DNA of 64,000 bases from an uncultured Eubacteriales bacterium (GTDB lineage: Bacteria > Bacillota > Clostridia > Oscillospirales > Oscillospiraceae): positions 1 through 64,000 of the forward strand of contig ONPF01000013.1 of assembly GCA_900319635.1 (NCBI GenBank), written 5' to 3'. Under the pieces are notes generated by a model. That model made no database searches and was not told the DNA's origin. It was given only the letters and a program-made list of their open reading frames with translations. The position numbers and the translations under genes were made by a program. This document shows, in pieces, positions 34,634 to 42,755 of the stretch. How positions within the stretch are numbered: position 1 is the stretch's first letter; every line of letters begins with the position of its first letter.

Positions 34634-34870
34634 CTATCTCCTATCCGGGTGATTGTGATCATACGGGACGTCAGTATAGATTACTATATCCTCAAAATCC
34701 AAGGGCGTGTACTTTCTAACTGTGCCTTTAGGTGTAACTAAGTAATTAGTCCAACAATTGAGATCATTCTCCGAAAAGATGTCATCGTTATAATCGAGGC
34801 TGTATGCGCCGTGCGTATGAATTTCTGCAACTTTGCGTCTTAATCCAAAATAGTTTATTGGAATGAACAC
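34634..34870 (-). pseudogene. Toxin C-terminal fragment, DUF4329-like (module 3)
   Basis: About 78 codons of open frame run from the edge of MITE-like copy 5 to a stop at 34634. The residues KVAEIHTHGAYSLDY, then NDDIFSENDLN and YLVTPKGTVRKYTP, match the HTH-G, FSxxD and YLxTPxG pattern I know from DUF4329 domains at the C-terminus of Rhs-like polymorphic toxins. There is no start codon outside the repeat. It ends 2 bp before the immunity-like gene. Confidence 0.65.
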
Positions 34871-34980
34871 AGGGGACGGTTCTCTGTGTTCTTCGGGAGA
34901 AACCATACTCTTGTCGTGTGAAGACGGTTGGGGGGACAAGAGCTCTGCGTTCCTTGGTTTAGCACGCCCCTGTGTTACTG
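34865..34980. mobile_element. MITE-like repeat element, copy 5
   Basis: Left end GAACACAGGGGACGGTTCTC and the full interior to TTCCTTGGTTTAGCACG are present. The right end is shortened to CCCCTGTGTTA. Confidence 0.8.
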
Positions 34981-34982
34981 TG

Positions 34983-35801
34983 TTACTTGTCCAGCAACCC
35001 TTTCGGTAGTTGCGCTTTTAGTTCGTCCGGCAGCAGCGTGATGATCTGGTTTTCTGCCTTCCAAAACAGACCCGATCTTCTGTAGCCGCCTATCAGATCA
35101 AAACGGATGCCGTCCTCTGTCACCAGATAGCAGTGGGTAAGCTTTTCTCCGTTCCTTTCTGTGTTTATATAGACAGGTTCGATTTGCAGAACCTGATCAT
35201 AGCGAACCACTATTTCCTGCGTCGAAAAGAATGGCTTATATATGATTTTCTCAGAATCCGCAATTCCATGGTTCGCTAGCATCATGAGACGGAACGGAAA
35301 AACGATCAGCGTGGCAGAGAGTATAATCGCGGAACACTTCTGCCGTGCCCTTGTACGACTGTCCTTGGGAAATATAGTACAAAGTGAGAAGCAAATGTCT
35401 ACAGGCCGACGATTGAGCACTGGAAGATACCAGGAAACCAACGCATCATATGCAATAAGCAAAATCAAGGAAATATATGCGCCATCATCTAACCCATAGA
35501 AAAAAAGTACGTTGTTTTGCCCTTTTGAAAGGAGCGTGGCACCAAGAAAATCTGTAGTGGTATTCAGGAGAAAAAGGAGTGCCATGTAAACAACGAGCGT
35601 GCGGCCTTTACAACTGGCACCGGAAGAATCTCCGCGGGAAAAGCTATCCGTCGTAAGTCGATACCATTCAGAGCGTTGGTATTCTTCATACCCGGAAATT
35701 TTGTCGTAGATTCGAGGATTTTCTCGGATCTTTCGCAACTCCTTCACATGCCATATTATCCAGACTAGATATATACACAATACGGGTATATATAGAATCA
35801 T
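34983..35801 (-). CDS. Membrane protein of unknown function (module 2)
   Basis: A 272-residue protein with about five hydrophobic helices (first at residues 3-18, others around 70-90, 100-122, 160-180) and a C-terminal soluble domain. The soluble part includes FFSTQEIVVRYDQVLQIEPV and GIRFDLIGGYRRSGLFWKAE, suggesting a PH-like beta fold as in many bacterial membrane proteins. The ATG at 35801 is preferred to the GTG at 35807 for its spacing from GAGG. A 25-codon upstream frame ends in TGA two bases before the ATG. Confidence 0.75.
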   Translation of the reverse strand: MILYIPVLCIYLVWIIWHVKELRKIRENPRIYDKISGYEEYQRSEWYRLTTDSFSRGDSSGASCKGRTLVVYMALLFLLNTTTDFLGATLLSKGQNNVLFFYGLDDGAYISLILLIAYDALVSWYLPVLNRRPVDICFSLCTIFPKDSRTRARQKCSAIILSATLIVFPFRLMMLANHGIADSEKIIYKPFFSTQEIVVRYDQVLQIEPVYINTERNGEKLTHCYLVTEDGIRFDLIGGYRRSGLFWKAENQIITLLPDELKAQLPKGLLDK

Positions 35802-35888
35802 AGTCACTCCTCTTCGTTTTTTTCAAGGCTACAGAAGCCAAGTATGACACAACTCTTCCAGCGTAATTTACATCTACATAATTACAAG

Positions 35889-35945
35889 CACAGGGGACGG
35901 TTCTCTGTGTTTCTTCGATCAGCCGTGTGTTCACCCTGTGTTCAC
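35889..35945. mobile_element. MITE-like repeat element, copy 6 (reduced)
   Basis: Left end GGGGACGGTTCTCTGTGTTT is followed after a few bases by CCTGTGTTCAC. Most of the interior is missing. Confidence 0.65.
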
Positions 35946-36388
35946 TCATTTGTATCTTTTTCCGAATTGATTCGATTGAGAATAATCACATCATACTGAT
36001 TCCCAAAGCAATAGTCTTTCTTTACTTTCAAAATGATTTGCTGCTCTGTACAAACGCAGTCGCCTTCTAAAACATAGTCGCTAACTTCGACAACACTATG
36101 CTGCACTTTTTTGTAGATTAGGAAGGTTTCTCCCCAATCTATTGCACATTCGATCTCAATCTTTCGAGAATCAAGAATCATATATCCGTCCATTTGAAGG
36201 TTCTTATTCACTCGCAGAAAAATAAACGGCTCTTCGCTTTGCCACTCACTTTCCGGAAAGTCAATAGGTGTCGTTCTTGCGTTTCGAGCTAGGTAAGGAT
36301 ACCAACAGCCAGTAAGTGAAAACGATACAATTGCACATAGCAAAATCAGAAAAGTTATTTTTTTGTGATTTACGAAATTACACTCCAT
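35942..36388 (-). CDS. Small lipoprotein (module 1 of the immunity-like array)
   Basis: A 148-residue lipoprotein: a basic start (MECNFVNHKK), a hydrophobic signal with lipobox SLTGC, then a beta-rich domain (EPFIFLRVNKNLQMDGYMIL, EIECAIDWGETFLIYKK, ending ILNRINSEKDTNE). GGAGG precedes the ATG at 36388 by about 10 nt. A short upstream frame (SSWRKNHYGV) stops at 36378-36380, inside this gene. Family not recognised. Confidence 0.75.
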   Translation of the reverse strand: MECNFVNHKKITFLILLCAIVSFSLTGCWYPYLARNARTTPIDFPESEWQSEEPFIFLRVNKNLQMDGYMILDSRKIEIECAIDWGETFLIYKKVQHSVVEVSDYVLEGDCVCTEQQIILKVKKDYCFGNQYDVIILNRINSEKDTNE

Positions 36389-36941
36389 AGTGGTTTTTCC
36401 TCCAACTAGAAACACAGGGGACGGTTCTCTGTGTTCTGTTCCCTTTCCCGCTGCGCCCGGAAACGCAGCGCCGCTTCCGGGGCAAGCTGTTTTTTGCTCA
36501 TTTGCCTATTCCATCGAAAGCGGCAAAAGTAACGGGCAATCAAAAAGCCATTCGTCCTCTGTCTGTATAACGTTCGGCGGGGCGAAAAGGTTTCAGGCGC
36601 TTCGGAAAAATTTTTTCCTGCGCCCATGGCCGCGCCACGAGGGAACCCCTCCGTCAGCTCGCAAACTCGCTGCCACCTCCCCTTGCAGGGGAGGCAAGGT
36701 CGCTGCGTAGGGGCGGGTATCACCCGCCCGCTTGTCGGACACGCGCACACGTCGGCGGGAGGGGCATACCCTAAAGGGCACTTAGCCCCTCCCCTATGGG
36801 GACGGGGGAAACGGATCGCCGCGGAGAACCCCTTCCGTCAGCGGCGGGCGTTACACGCCGCTGCCACCTCCCCCGGAGGGGGAGGCAATGCGCACCGGAG
36901 GCGCTTTTTTGCGCCTCCGGTGATGGGAATTGGTTTCGTCT
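36389..36941. repeat. Right boundary of the accessory region: repeats and a possible gene-start remnant
   Basis: Bases 36410-36436 are a lone left end of the MITE-like element. Next to it on the minus strand lies an open frame beginning MSKKQLAPEAALRFRAQRER that runs into the repeat; it may be the first 20 or so codons of a disrupted gene. Bases 36640-36700 and 36828-36890 are copies of the CCGTCAGC/GGGGAGG repeat. A 12-bp hairpin (CACCGGAGGCGC/GCGCCTCCGGTG) at 36894-36924 follows the next gene. Confidence 0.55.
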
Positions 36942-39335
36942 TTACTCCAGGGGCTCCAGGCTCCAGTAGGGCTCCTTGCCCTGGTAGTACCAGGCGGGCG
37001 TGCCCACGTCGGAGAGCTGGTTCAGCCGCTCGTCCAGCTCGTCGCCGTAGTTCTGGATGGTCTCCTCCGTGAAGTAGAACTGGAAGATGTGCCGGCAGCG
37101 GTAGAAGGCGTCCACGTGGAAGTCCGGCAGCATATCCGGCTCCGTACACCAGAGCATGTAGAGGCCGTTGATGAAGATCAGGCTGAAGGACATGTCGTCG
37201 GCGTAGCGCAGGGTGGAGGGCAGGTAGATGGTGATCGCCTTGTCGAAGTCCGGCGAGCCGTTGGGCACTGCCCGGTCGCCGAAGGCCGCGGCCTCCTCCT
37301 CCGTCAGATAGCGCAGATTCCAGACCTCCGGATAGATCCGGCCGCATTCGGAGAAGGCGTAGCGGTCCACCTGCTCCACGCCCTCCTCCAGGGTGATGGT
37401 GACCACATTGGGGCAGTTGGCGAAGCAGGACTCGGGCACCACCTTCACCGCGCCGGGCACCGTGATGTTCACAAGGCCGGTGTTGTTGAAGGCCGAGCGG
37501 CCCAGCTCTTTGCAGCCGGTGAGGTCGATCTCCTGCAGACCCACGCGGCCCTCAAAGGCGTAGTCGCCAATCTGCTCCACGCCGGACATGCTCACGGTGA
37601 GGGGCGTGTCCACATAGTGCCACATGCCGGTCTCGTCGTTGTAGGTGGGGCAGAGCAGGAAGTATTCGCCAAGGGCCTTGCAGCCCGGGCCGATGACCAC
37701 CCGGTTCACCCTCGCCTCGGACAGGATGTGGTGCTCCGACAGATCCGCGCCGGGGCCGATCTCCACCGCGTCAAAGTCGGATCTGGCCAGGGCGCTGGCG
37801 CCGTAAACCACACCTTCCGCCGGGCAGAGGAAGCTGCCGCTGCCGTCGCCGGCATTGAGGAAGGCGGAGCTGCCGATCTGCTGCACAGTGGCGGGCAGCT
37901 TCACCTCGCCCAGGGCGGCGCAGCCCGAGAATGCGTCGCTGCCGATATAGGCGACATTCTCGCCGAACTGCACCGTGCGCAGGCTGGTGCAGCCCTCAAA
38001 GGCATAGGAGTCGATGTAGGTGAGGGAGTTCGGCAGCACCACGGTCTCCAGATTGGTACAGCCCCGGAAGGCGCCGTACTCGATGTACTGGATGCCCTCC
38101 TCCAGGGTGACGGAGCGGAGGGCGGTGTTATTCTTGAAGACGTCGGTGTTCACGCCCACGATCTCATTGGAGCCGATGACGGCGGGAATGGTGATGTCGG
38201 CCTGGCCGCCGGTGTAGGCGCTGATCTCGTTGATGTTGTTGCACTCAAAGCCGCTGGCATCCATGCGGTCCTTCTCCGGATCCTGGAAGGCCTCCGGCTC
38301 CAGTTGGATGGATTCCAGGATGCCGCGGAAGACCTCCCCCTCGGCAAAGGCCCAGATCGCGGCCTCGTCCGCGCCGTTGAGATTCAGCTTCACCTGCAGG
38401 GCGTGGTACTGGGTAAACTCCGTGTAGAGGAGCAGCTGGTAATAATCGCTGCTGCTCATCTCCACATGCCGCACGCCGCCGTACCAAGTGCGGCCGCCCA
38501 GATCCAGCGTCCGGTAATCCTCGCGGACGGTGCCCGCCGCCTCCACGGGGTCGGCATAGATCGTGCTGCCCACGTAGACATTGCCGCTCTGCTCGCCCTG
38601 GAAGCCGCCCCAGAGGGTGCTCTTCCCGTCGTCGCCGATATTCCAGCGGATGGGGAAGTTCACCGTGATGCCGGGGATGGAGGCGGTGAGCTCGGTGCTG
38701 GGCTGGGCGAACTGGACATGCCCCAGCAGGGTCTGCACGTCGGGATCGGCCAGGATGGCGGAGAGATCCGCCGTGCTCTTCTCCGGCGCGGACACGTCGA
38801 TGCGCAGGCCGCCCCAGCCGGCGATGACCACGTCGGTATAGTCGATCACATAGATCTGGTGGGGCTCGGTGTAGGACGTGGTGTAGCCCATGGTAGCCTC
38901 CACCCAATCCGGGTTGCGGGAGAAGGACACGCGCAGCGCCGGGTAGCCGCCGAAGCTGGTATCCTCCACCTCCACGTCCGCGTAATAGCCGAAGTCCCGG
39001 AAGCTCTCCACCGCCACCCGGGTGTTGTGGACCCGGTGCTTCACCTCCGAGGGGGTCAAGGGCTCAAAGCTCACCGTCCAGGCGCCCTCCGGATCCCGGA
39101 ACAGGATGCCGTCGTCGGTCTTCTCCGGCTCCGCGGGCAGGCTCCAGGGCACGGCCAGGTTGATGCCGCCCTCCTCGTAAACATAGGTCTGATAGGGGTC
39201 TTTTTCGGGATCGTTCACCGGGGTCTCGGGCGCTTCCGGCGTTCCCGGCGTCCCCGTTCCGCCGCCGCCACCGCCGCAGGCGGCCAGCTGCAGGATAAGC
39301 AAAAGCGCAAGGAGCAGCGATACATACTTTTTCAT
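36942..39335 (-). CDS. Leucine-rich-repeat (BspA-like) lipoprotein
   Basis: A 797-residue surface lipoprotein. A signal peptide ends in LAAC, followed by a Gly/Pro/Thr linker. An N-terminal beta domain (about 50-370; GGYPALRVSFSRNPDW, ITVNFPIRWNIGDDGKSTLW) precedes BspA-type LRR_5 repeats, with units such as LETVVLPNSLTYIDSYAFEG and LGEVKLPATVQQIGSSAF. The C-terminus is a non-repeat cap. AGGAGG precedes the ATG at 39335. It is divergent from the amylase gene through interlocked promoters. Homologues bind host or mucosal ligands; the ligand here is unknown. Confidence 0.9.
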   Translation of the reverse strand: MKKYVSLLLALLLILQLAACGGGGGGTGTPGTPEAPETPVNDPEKDPYQTYVYEEGGINLAVPWSLPAEPEKTDDGILFRDPEGAWTVSFEPLTPSEVKHRVHNTRVAVESFRDFGYYADVEVEDTSFGGYPALRVSFSRNPDWVEATMGYTTSYTEPHQIYVIDYTDVVIAGWGGLRIDVSAPEKSTADLSAILADPDVQTLLGHVQFAQPSTELTASIPGITVNFPIRWNIGDDGKSTLWGGFQGEQSGNVYVGSTIYADPVEAAGTVREDYRTLDLGGRTWYGGVRHVEMSSSDYYQLLLYTEFTQYHALQVKLNLNGADEAAIWAFAEGEVFRGILESIQLEPEAFQDPEKDRMDASGFECNNINEISAYTGGQADITIPAVIGSNEIVGVNTDVFKNNTALRSVTLEEGIQYIEYGAFRGCTNLETVVLPNSLTYIDSYAFEGCTSLRTVQFGENVAYIGSDAFSGCAALGEVKLPATVQQIGSSAFLNAGDGSGSFLCPAEGVVYGASALARSDFDAVEIGPGADLSEHHILSEARVNRVVIGPGCKALGEYFLLCPTYNDETGMWHYVDTPLTVSMSGVEQIGDYAFEGRVGLQEIDLTGCKELGRSAFNNTGLVNITVPGAVKVVPESCFANCPNVVTITLEEGVEQVDRYAFSECGRIYPEVWNLRYLTEEEAAAFGDRAVPNGSPDFDKAITIYLPSTLRYADDMSFSLIFINGLYMLWCTEPDMLPDFHVDAFYRCRHIFQFYFTEETIQNYGDELDERLNQLSDVGTPAWYYQGKEPYWSLEPLE

Positions 39336-39405
39336 ACGGTACCTCCTATAGTCGTCCGCGTCCCGCGGAACAGTTCGTCTTTTCTTCCTCTGTCTGTACA
39401 TTTTC

Positions 39406-39434
39406 ATTATATCTGTAGGTATCTGCTCTGTCAA
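39406..39434 (-). promoter_or_regulatory. Perfect consensus promoter of the LRR lipoprotein gene
   Basis: The minus strand shows TTGACA (39429-39434), 17 bp and TATAAT (39406-39411). Its -35 box is only 2 bp from the -35 box of the opposite promoter. Confidence 0.85.
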
Positions 39435-39436
39435 CC

Positions 39437-39465
39437 TTGACAAGCGCGCTTGCAATGGGTAAAAT
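39437..39465 (+). promoter_or_regulatory. Promoter of the alpha-amylase gene
   Basis: TTGACA (39437-39442), 17 bp, TAAAAT (39460-39465), 32 bp before the ATG at 39498. Confidence 0.85.
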
Positions 39466-39497
39466 TTTATCAGAAAACGTCACTGGGAGGTGCTACC

Positions 39498-41153
39498 ATG
39501 AAACACAGAAGCATCCTTTGCCTGCTGCTTGCCTTCCTCCTGCTGCTGGCCGCCTGCGGCGAGCCCGGCAGTGAGAAACCGGAGGAGGCCGCCCCCGCGG
39601 GGCAGACCGCCGGGCGCTACGCCCTCAGCGAGGGGGGCGAGGCCATTGTAAACGACGTGGATCTGAGCCACTACGCCGAGACGGAGGACAACGCCCGGGT
39701 CTTCTATGAGATCTTCGTAGGCTCCTTCTCCGACTCCGACGGGGACGGGATCGGGGATCTGCGGGGCATCATCAAGCGCTTCGACTATCTCAACGACGGC
39801 GACCCCGCCTCCGGCCTGAGCCTGGGGGTGGAGGGCATCTGGCTCACGCCGATCTACAAGTCCCCCACCTATCACAAGTATGACGTGACGGACTACTATG
39901 CCATCGACCCGGCCTTCGGCACCGAGGACGACCTGCGGGAGCTGTGCGATCTCTGCGAGGCCAGGAACGTGAAGCTGATCCTGGATCTGCCCATCAACCA
40001 CACCGGCAGCCAGAACGAGTGGTTCCGCAGCTTCTGCGACGCCCACAAGCGGGGCGACAGTGAGGATCCCTACTACGATTTCTACTGCTGGAGCAAGGCG
40101 GACGAGATCCCCTCCGGGCGGCACTTCGCCCCCATCGTCGGCTGCGAGGACTACTACGAGTGCAACTTTGACGGCGCCATGCCGGAGCTGAACTTCGACA
40201 ACGAGGCCGTGCGCCAGGCGGTGCTGGACGTGGCCAAATACTACCTTGCGCTGGGGGTGGACGGCTTCCGCTTCGACGCGGCGAAATACGTCTACTACGG
40301 CGACAACGCCGGCAGCGCCGATTTCTGGGAGTGGTACATGGCGGAGCTTCGCGCCATCGACCCGGAGATCTATGTGGTGGCCGAGGTCTGGGACGGGGAC
40401 GGCATCACCGATCTCTACTACGGCTCCATGAACTGCTTCAACTTCACCATGTCCCAGTCCTCCGGTCTGATCGCGGACGTGGCCAAGGCGGGCAACGCCG
40501 GCCAGTACGCCGTCTATGTGGAGAGCTATCTGAACACGGTGCAGGCCCTCCGGCCGGACGCCATGCTGGTCCCCTTCGTCTCCAACCACGACATGGACCG
40601 GGCCTCCGGCTTCCTGCCCTCCATGAACGGGCAGATGCAGATGGCCGCCAATCTCTACATTCTGGGCCCCGGCTCCCCCTTTCTCTACTACGGGGAGGAG
40701 ATCGGGATGCGGGGCTCCCGGGGCAGCGCCAGCACCGACGCCAATAGGCGTCTCGCCATGCGCTGGGGCGACGGGGACACGGTGGCCGACCCCAAGGGCA
40801 GCACCTACCCCGACCAGAGCGAGGTCAATCTCGCCGAGCAGCTGGGGCAGGACAGCAGCCTGTACACCTACTACAAGCGCCTGATCCTGATCCGCCGCGC
40901 CAATCCCGAGATCGCCCGGGGCGAATACCAGGCCGTCACCGTTCCGGACAGCAAGGTGGGCGGCTTCGTCTCCACCTGGAACGGCAGCAGCGTCCTGGTG
41001 CTGCATAACCCCTCCACGGGTACCAAAACCGTGGATCTGGCGGCGCTGGGGCTGGATTACACGGAGCTTACCGCCGTCATCGGCATGGAGGACGCCAGTC
41101 TGGAGGGCACGACCCTCACCCTGGGCGGCCAGACCAGCGTGGTGCTGCGCTGA
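39498..41153 (+). CDS. GH13 alpha-amylase lipoprotein
   Basis: A cell-surface starch-hydrolysing enzyme of 551 residues. The lipobox LLAAC sets Cys20. The GH13 barrel shows VFYEIFVGSFSDSDGDGIGD, LDLPINHTG (region I), VDGFRFDAAKY with nucleophile Asp260, VVAEVWDG with acid/base Glu296, and FVSNHDMDR with Asp365. SPFLYYGEEIGM precedes the C-terminal beta domain (about 460-551). GGGAGGTG lies ahead of the ATG. Close relatives include neopullulanase- or oligo-glucosidase-like enzymes, so exact bond preference is open. A terminator follows directly. Confidence 0.93.
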   Translation: MKHRSILCLLLAFLLLLAACGEPGSEKPEEAAPAGQTAGRYALSEGGEAIVNDVDLSHYAETEDNARVFYEIFVGSFSDSDGDGIGDLRGIIKRFDYLNDGDPASGLSLGVEGIWLTPIYKSPTYHKYDVTDYYAIDPAFGTEDDLRELCDLCEARNVKLILDLPINHTGSQNEWFRSFCDAHKRGDSEDPYYDFYCWSKADEIPSGRHFAPIVGCEDYYECNFDGAMPELNFDNEAVRQAVLDVAKYYLALGVDGFRFDAAKYVYYGDNAGSADFWEWYMAELRAIDPEIYVVAEVWDGDGITDLYYGSMNCFNFTMSQSSGLIADVAKAGNAGQYAVYVESYLNTVQALRPDAMLVPFVSNHDMDRASGFLPSMNGQMQMAANLYILGPGSPFLYYGEEIGMRGSRGSASTDANRRLAMRWGDGDTVADPKGSTYPDQSEVNLAEQLGQDSSLYTYYKRLILIRRANPEIARGEYQAVTVPDSKVGGFVSTWNGSSVLVLHNPSTGTKTVDLAALGLDYTELTAVIGMEDASLEGTTLTLGGQTSVVLR

Positions 41154-41162
41154 GCGCAAAGC

Positions 41163-41196
41163 AAGGTTCCCGGTTTTTCCGGGAACCTTTTTCTTT
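41163..41196 (+). terminator. Terminator of the amylase gene
   Basis: The stem AAGGTTCCCGG/CCGGGAACCTT with a TTTT loop is followed by TTTCTTTT. Confidence 0.9.
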
Positions 41197-41241
41197 TCGC
41201 GGCGTCTTATCTGGTATCATTCTGCTTTTGGAGGAATCACC

Positions 41242-42636
41242 ATGAAACGAACGCTTTCTCTCCTGCTGGCGCTTTCCTTCCTTCTGGCGCTCTGCGCCTG
41301 CGGGGGAACTGCAGCCGCGCCGGCGCAAAAGACCGGTACGGACGCCGCGGCCCTGGCCGCCCCGGTCTATCCCTCTATGGCGCCCCAGCCCAACCAGGAC
41401 GATTACCTGAAGGAAAACGGCTGGGAGGTGGACGACAGCTATTACGAGGCCTACAGCGCCTGGCGGTCGGATCTGCTCGCCCTGCGCCGGCAGCCGGCGG
41501 GCTACGCCGACGGGCTGGAGGGCTATTTTGCCGGCAGCATCCGGCAGTTCCTCTCCGGCGCCGAGGGGGAAAACCGGGTCTTCTCCCCGCTGAACCTGTA
41601 CATGGCCCTGGCCATGCTGGCCGAGATCACCGACGGCAGCTCCCGTCAGCAGATCCTGGATCTGCTGGGGGCGGAGAGCCTGGACGCTCTGCGCCAGCAG
41701 GCCGGCGCCCTCTGGCGGGCAAGCTTCCAGAACGACGGGGTGACCGCAAGCGTGCTGGCCAGCTCCCTCTGGATGCGGCAGGACATCGCCTATGTCCCCG
41801 AAACGCTGGAGAATCTGGCAAAGTACTACTACGCCTCGTCCTTCCGGGGCGAGATGGGGAGCGCGGAGTACGACGCGCTGCTGCAGCGCTGGCTGAACGA
41901 GCAGACCGGCGGGCTTCTGGAAGAGCAGGCCGCGGGCGTGCACATGGACCCCCGGACGGTTCTGGCCCTGGCCACCGCCATCTATTTCAAGGCGCCCTGG
42001 AACAGTGAATTCCAGGCCTATTTCACCGAGAACGGCAGCTTTTTCGGCCCCGACGGGGAAGAGACCGTCGCCTTCCTCCACGGGAGCCGGGAGATCCCCT
42101 GGTACTGGGGCGCGCACTTCAGCGCCGTGGGCCTGGGCATGGAAAACGGCGGCGACATGTGGTTTTTGCTGCCGGAGGAGGGCCTGACGCCGGAGGCGCT
42201 GCTGCAGGACGCGGAGCTGATGGACTTTCTGCTGCTGCGGAACAAGAGCGCCTGGGCGCAGCAGAAGACGCCCCTGGTGCATCTGACCATCCCCAAGCTG
42301 GACGTGAGCTCCGATCTGGAGCTGTCCGAAGGGCTGCAGGCCCTGGGGCTCACGGAGGTCTTTGACGCAAAGCGCTCCGACTTCACGCCCCTGACCCGGG
42401 ATGTGGAGGAGCTATATGTCTCCAGCGTGCAGCACGCCGCCCGGTTGAAGCTCGACGAGGAGGGCTGCGAGGCCGCGGCCTACACCGTGATCATGGTGGC
42501 CACGGAGGCGGCCGAGATCGAGGAGCCGGAGCCGGAGGAGATCTATTTCGTGCTGGATCGCCCCTTCCTCTTCGTGCTCACCAACGCCGACGGCCTGCCC
42601 CTCTTTGTGGGCCTCGTCAACCACCCGGCGGAATAA
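41242..42636 (+). CDS. Serpin (serine/cysteine protease inhibitor) lipoprotein
   Basis: A 464-residue surface-anchored serpin. A signal peptide ends in a Cys-rich LCAC lipobox. Serpin landmarks include NRVFSPLNLYMALAMLAEIT, ALATAIYFKAPWNSEF, VHLTIPKLDVSSDLELSEGL and the C-terminal DRPFLFVLTNADGLPLFVG. The reactive-loop hinge EEGCEAAAYT (from residue 406) keeps the small residues needed for loop insertion, so inhibition is likely. The distal loop carries an unusual Glu/Pro run (EIEEPEPEE). Gut bacterial serpins are known to inhibit host elastases; the target here is unknown. Confidence 0.92.
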   Translation: MKRTLSLLLALSFLLALCACGGTAAAPAQKTGTDAAALAAPVYPSMAPQPNQDDYLKENGWEVDDSYYEAYSAWRSDLLALRRQPAGYADGLEGYFAGSIRQFLSGAEGENRVFSPLNLYMALAMLAEITDGSSRQQILDLLGAESLDALRQQAGALWRASFQNDGVTASVLASSLWMRQDIAYVPETLENLAKYYYASSFRGEMGSAEYDALLQRWLNEQTGGLLEEQAAGVHMDPRTVLALATAIYFKAPWNSEFQAYFTENGSFFGPDGEETVAFLHGSREIPWYWGAHFSAVGLGMENGGDMWFLLPEEGLTPEALLQDAELMDFLLLRNKSAWAQQKTPLVHLTIPKLDVSSDLELSEGLQALGLTEVFDAKRSDFTPLTRDVEELYVSSVQHAARLKLDEEGCEAAAYTVIMVATEAAEIEEPEPEEIYFVLDRPFLFVLTNADGLPLFVGLVNHPAE

Positions 42637-42755
42637 TACTAACACCTAATAGAAATCTTTGAATCTTTCCGGTCAGAATTGCGCCATGCTTCGTTGCTTC
42701 CCTTGACCATATATCTCCATTATGCTCTGCGAAAGCTTTCTATCAGGTATTAGTA
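42637..42755. mobile_element. 119-bp MITE-like element with 24-bp inverted ends
   Basis: Bases 42637-42660 and 42732-42755 are inverted copies with 3 mismatches in 24 (ends TACTAA...TTAGTA). There is no ORF inside. The element begins at the first base after the serpin stop codon. It could also fold as a long hairpin that ends serpin transcription. Confidence 0.6.

Noticed and set aside
31811-36436. Many open frames containing EHREPSPV or TENRPLCS
   Set aside because: They are translations of the MITE-like repeat in different frames. They have no start signals and recur wherever the repeat lies.
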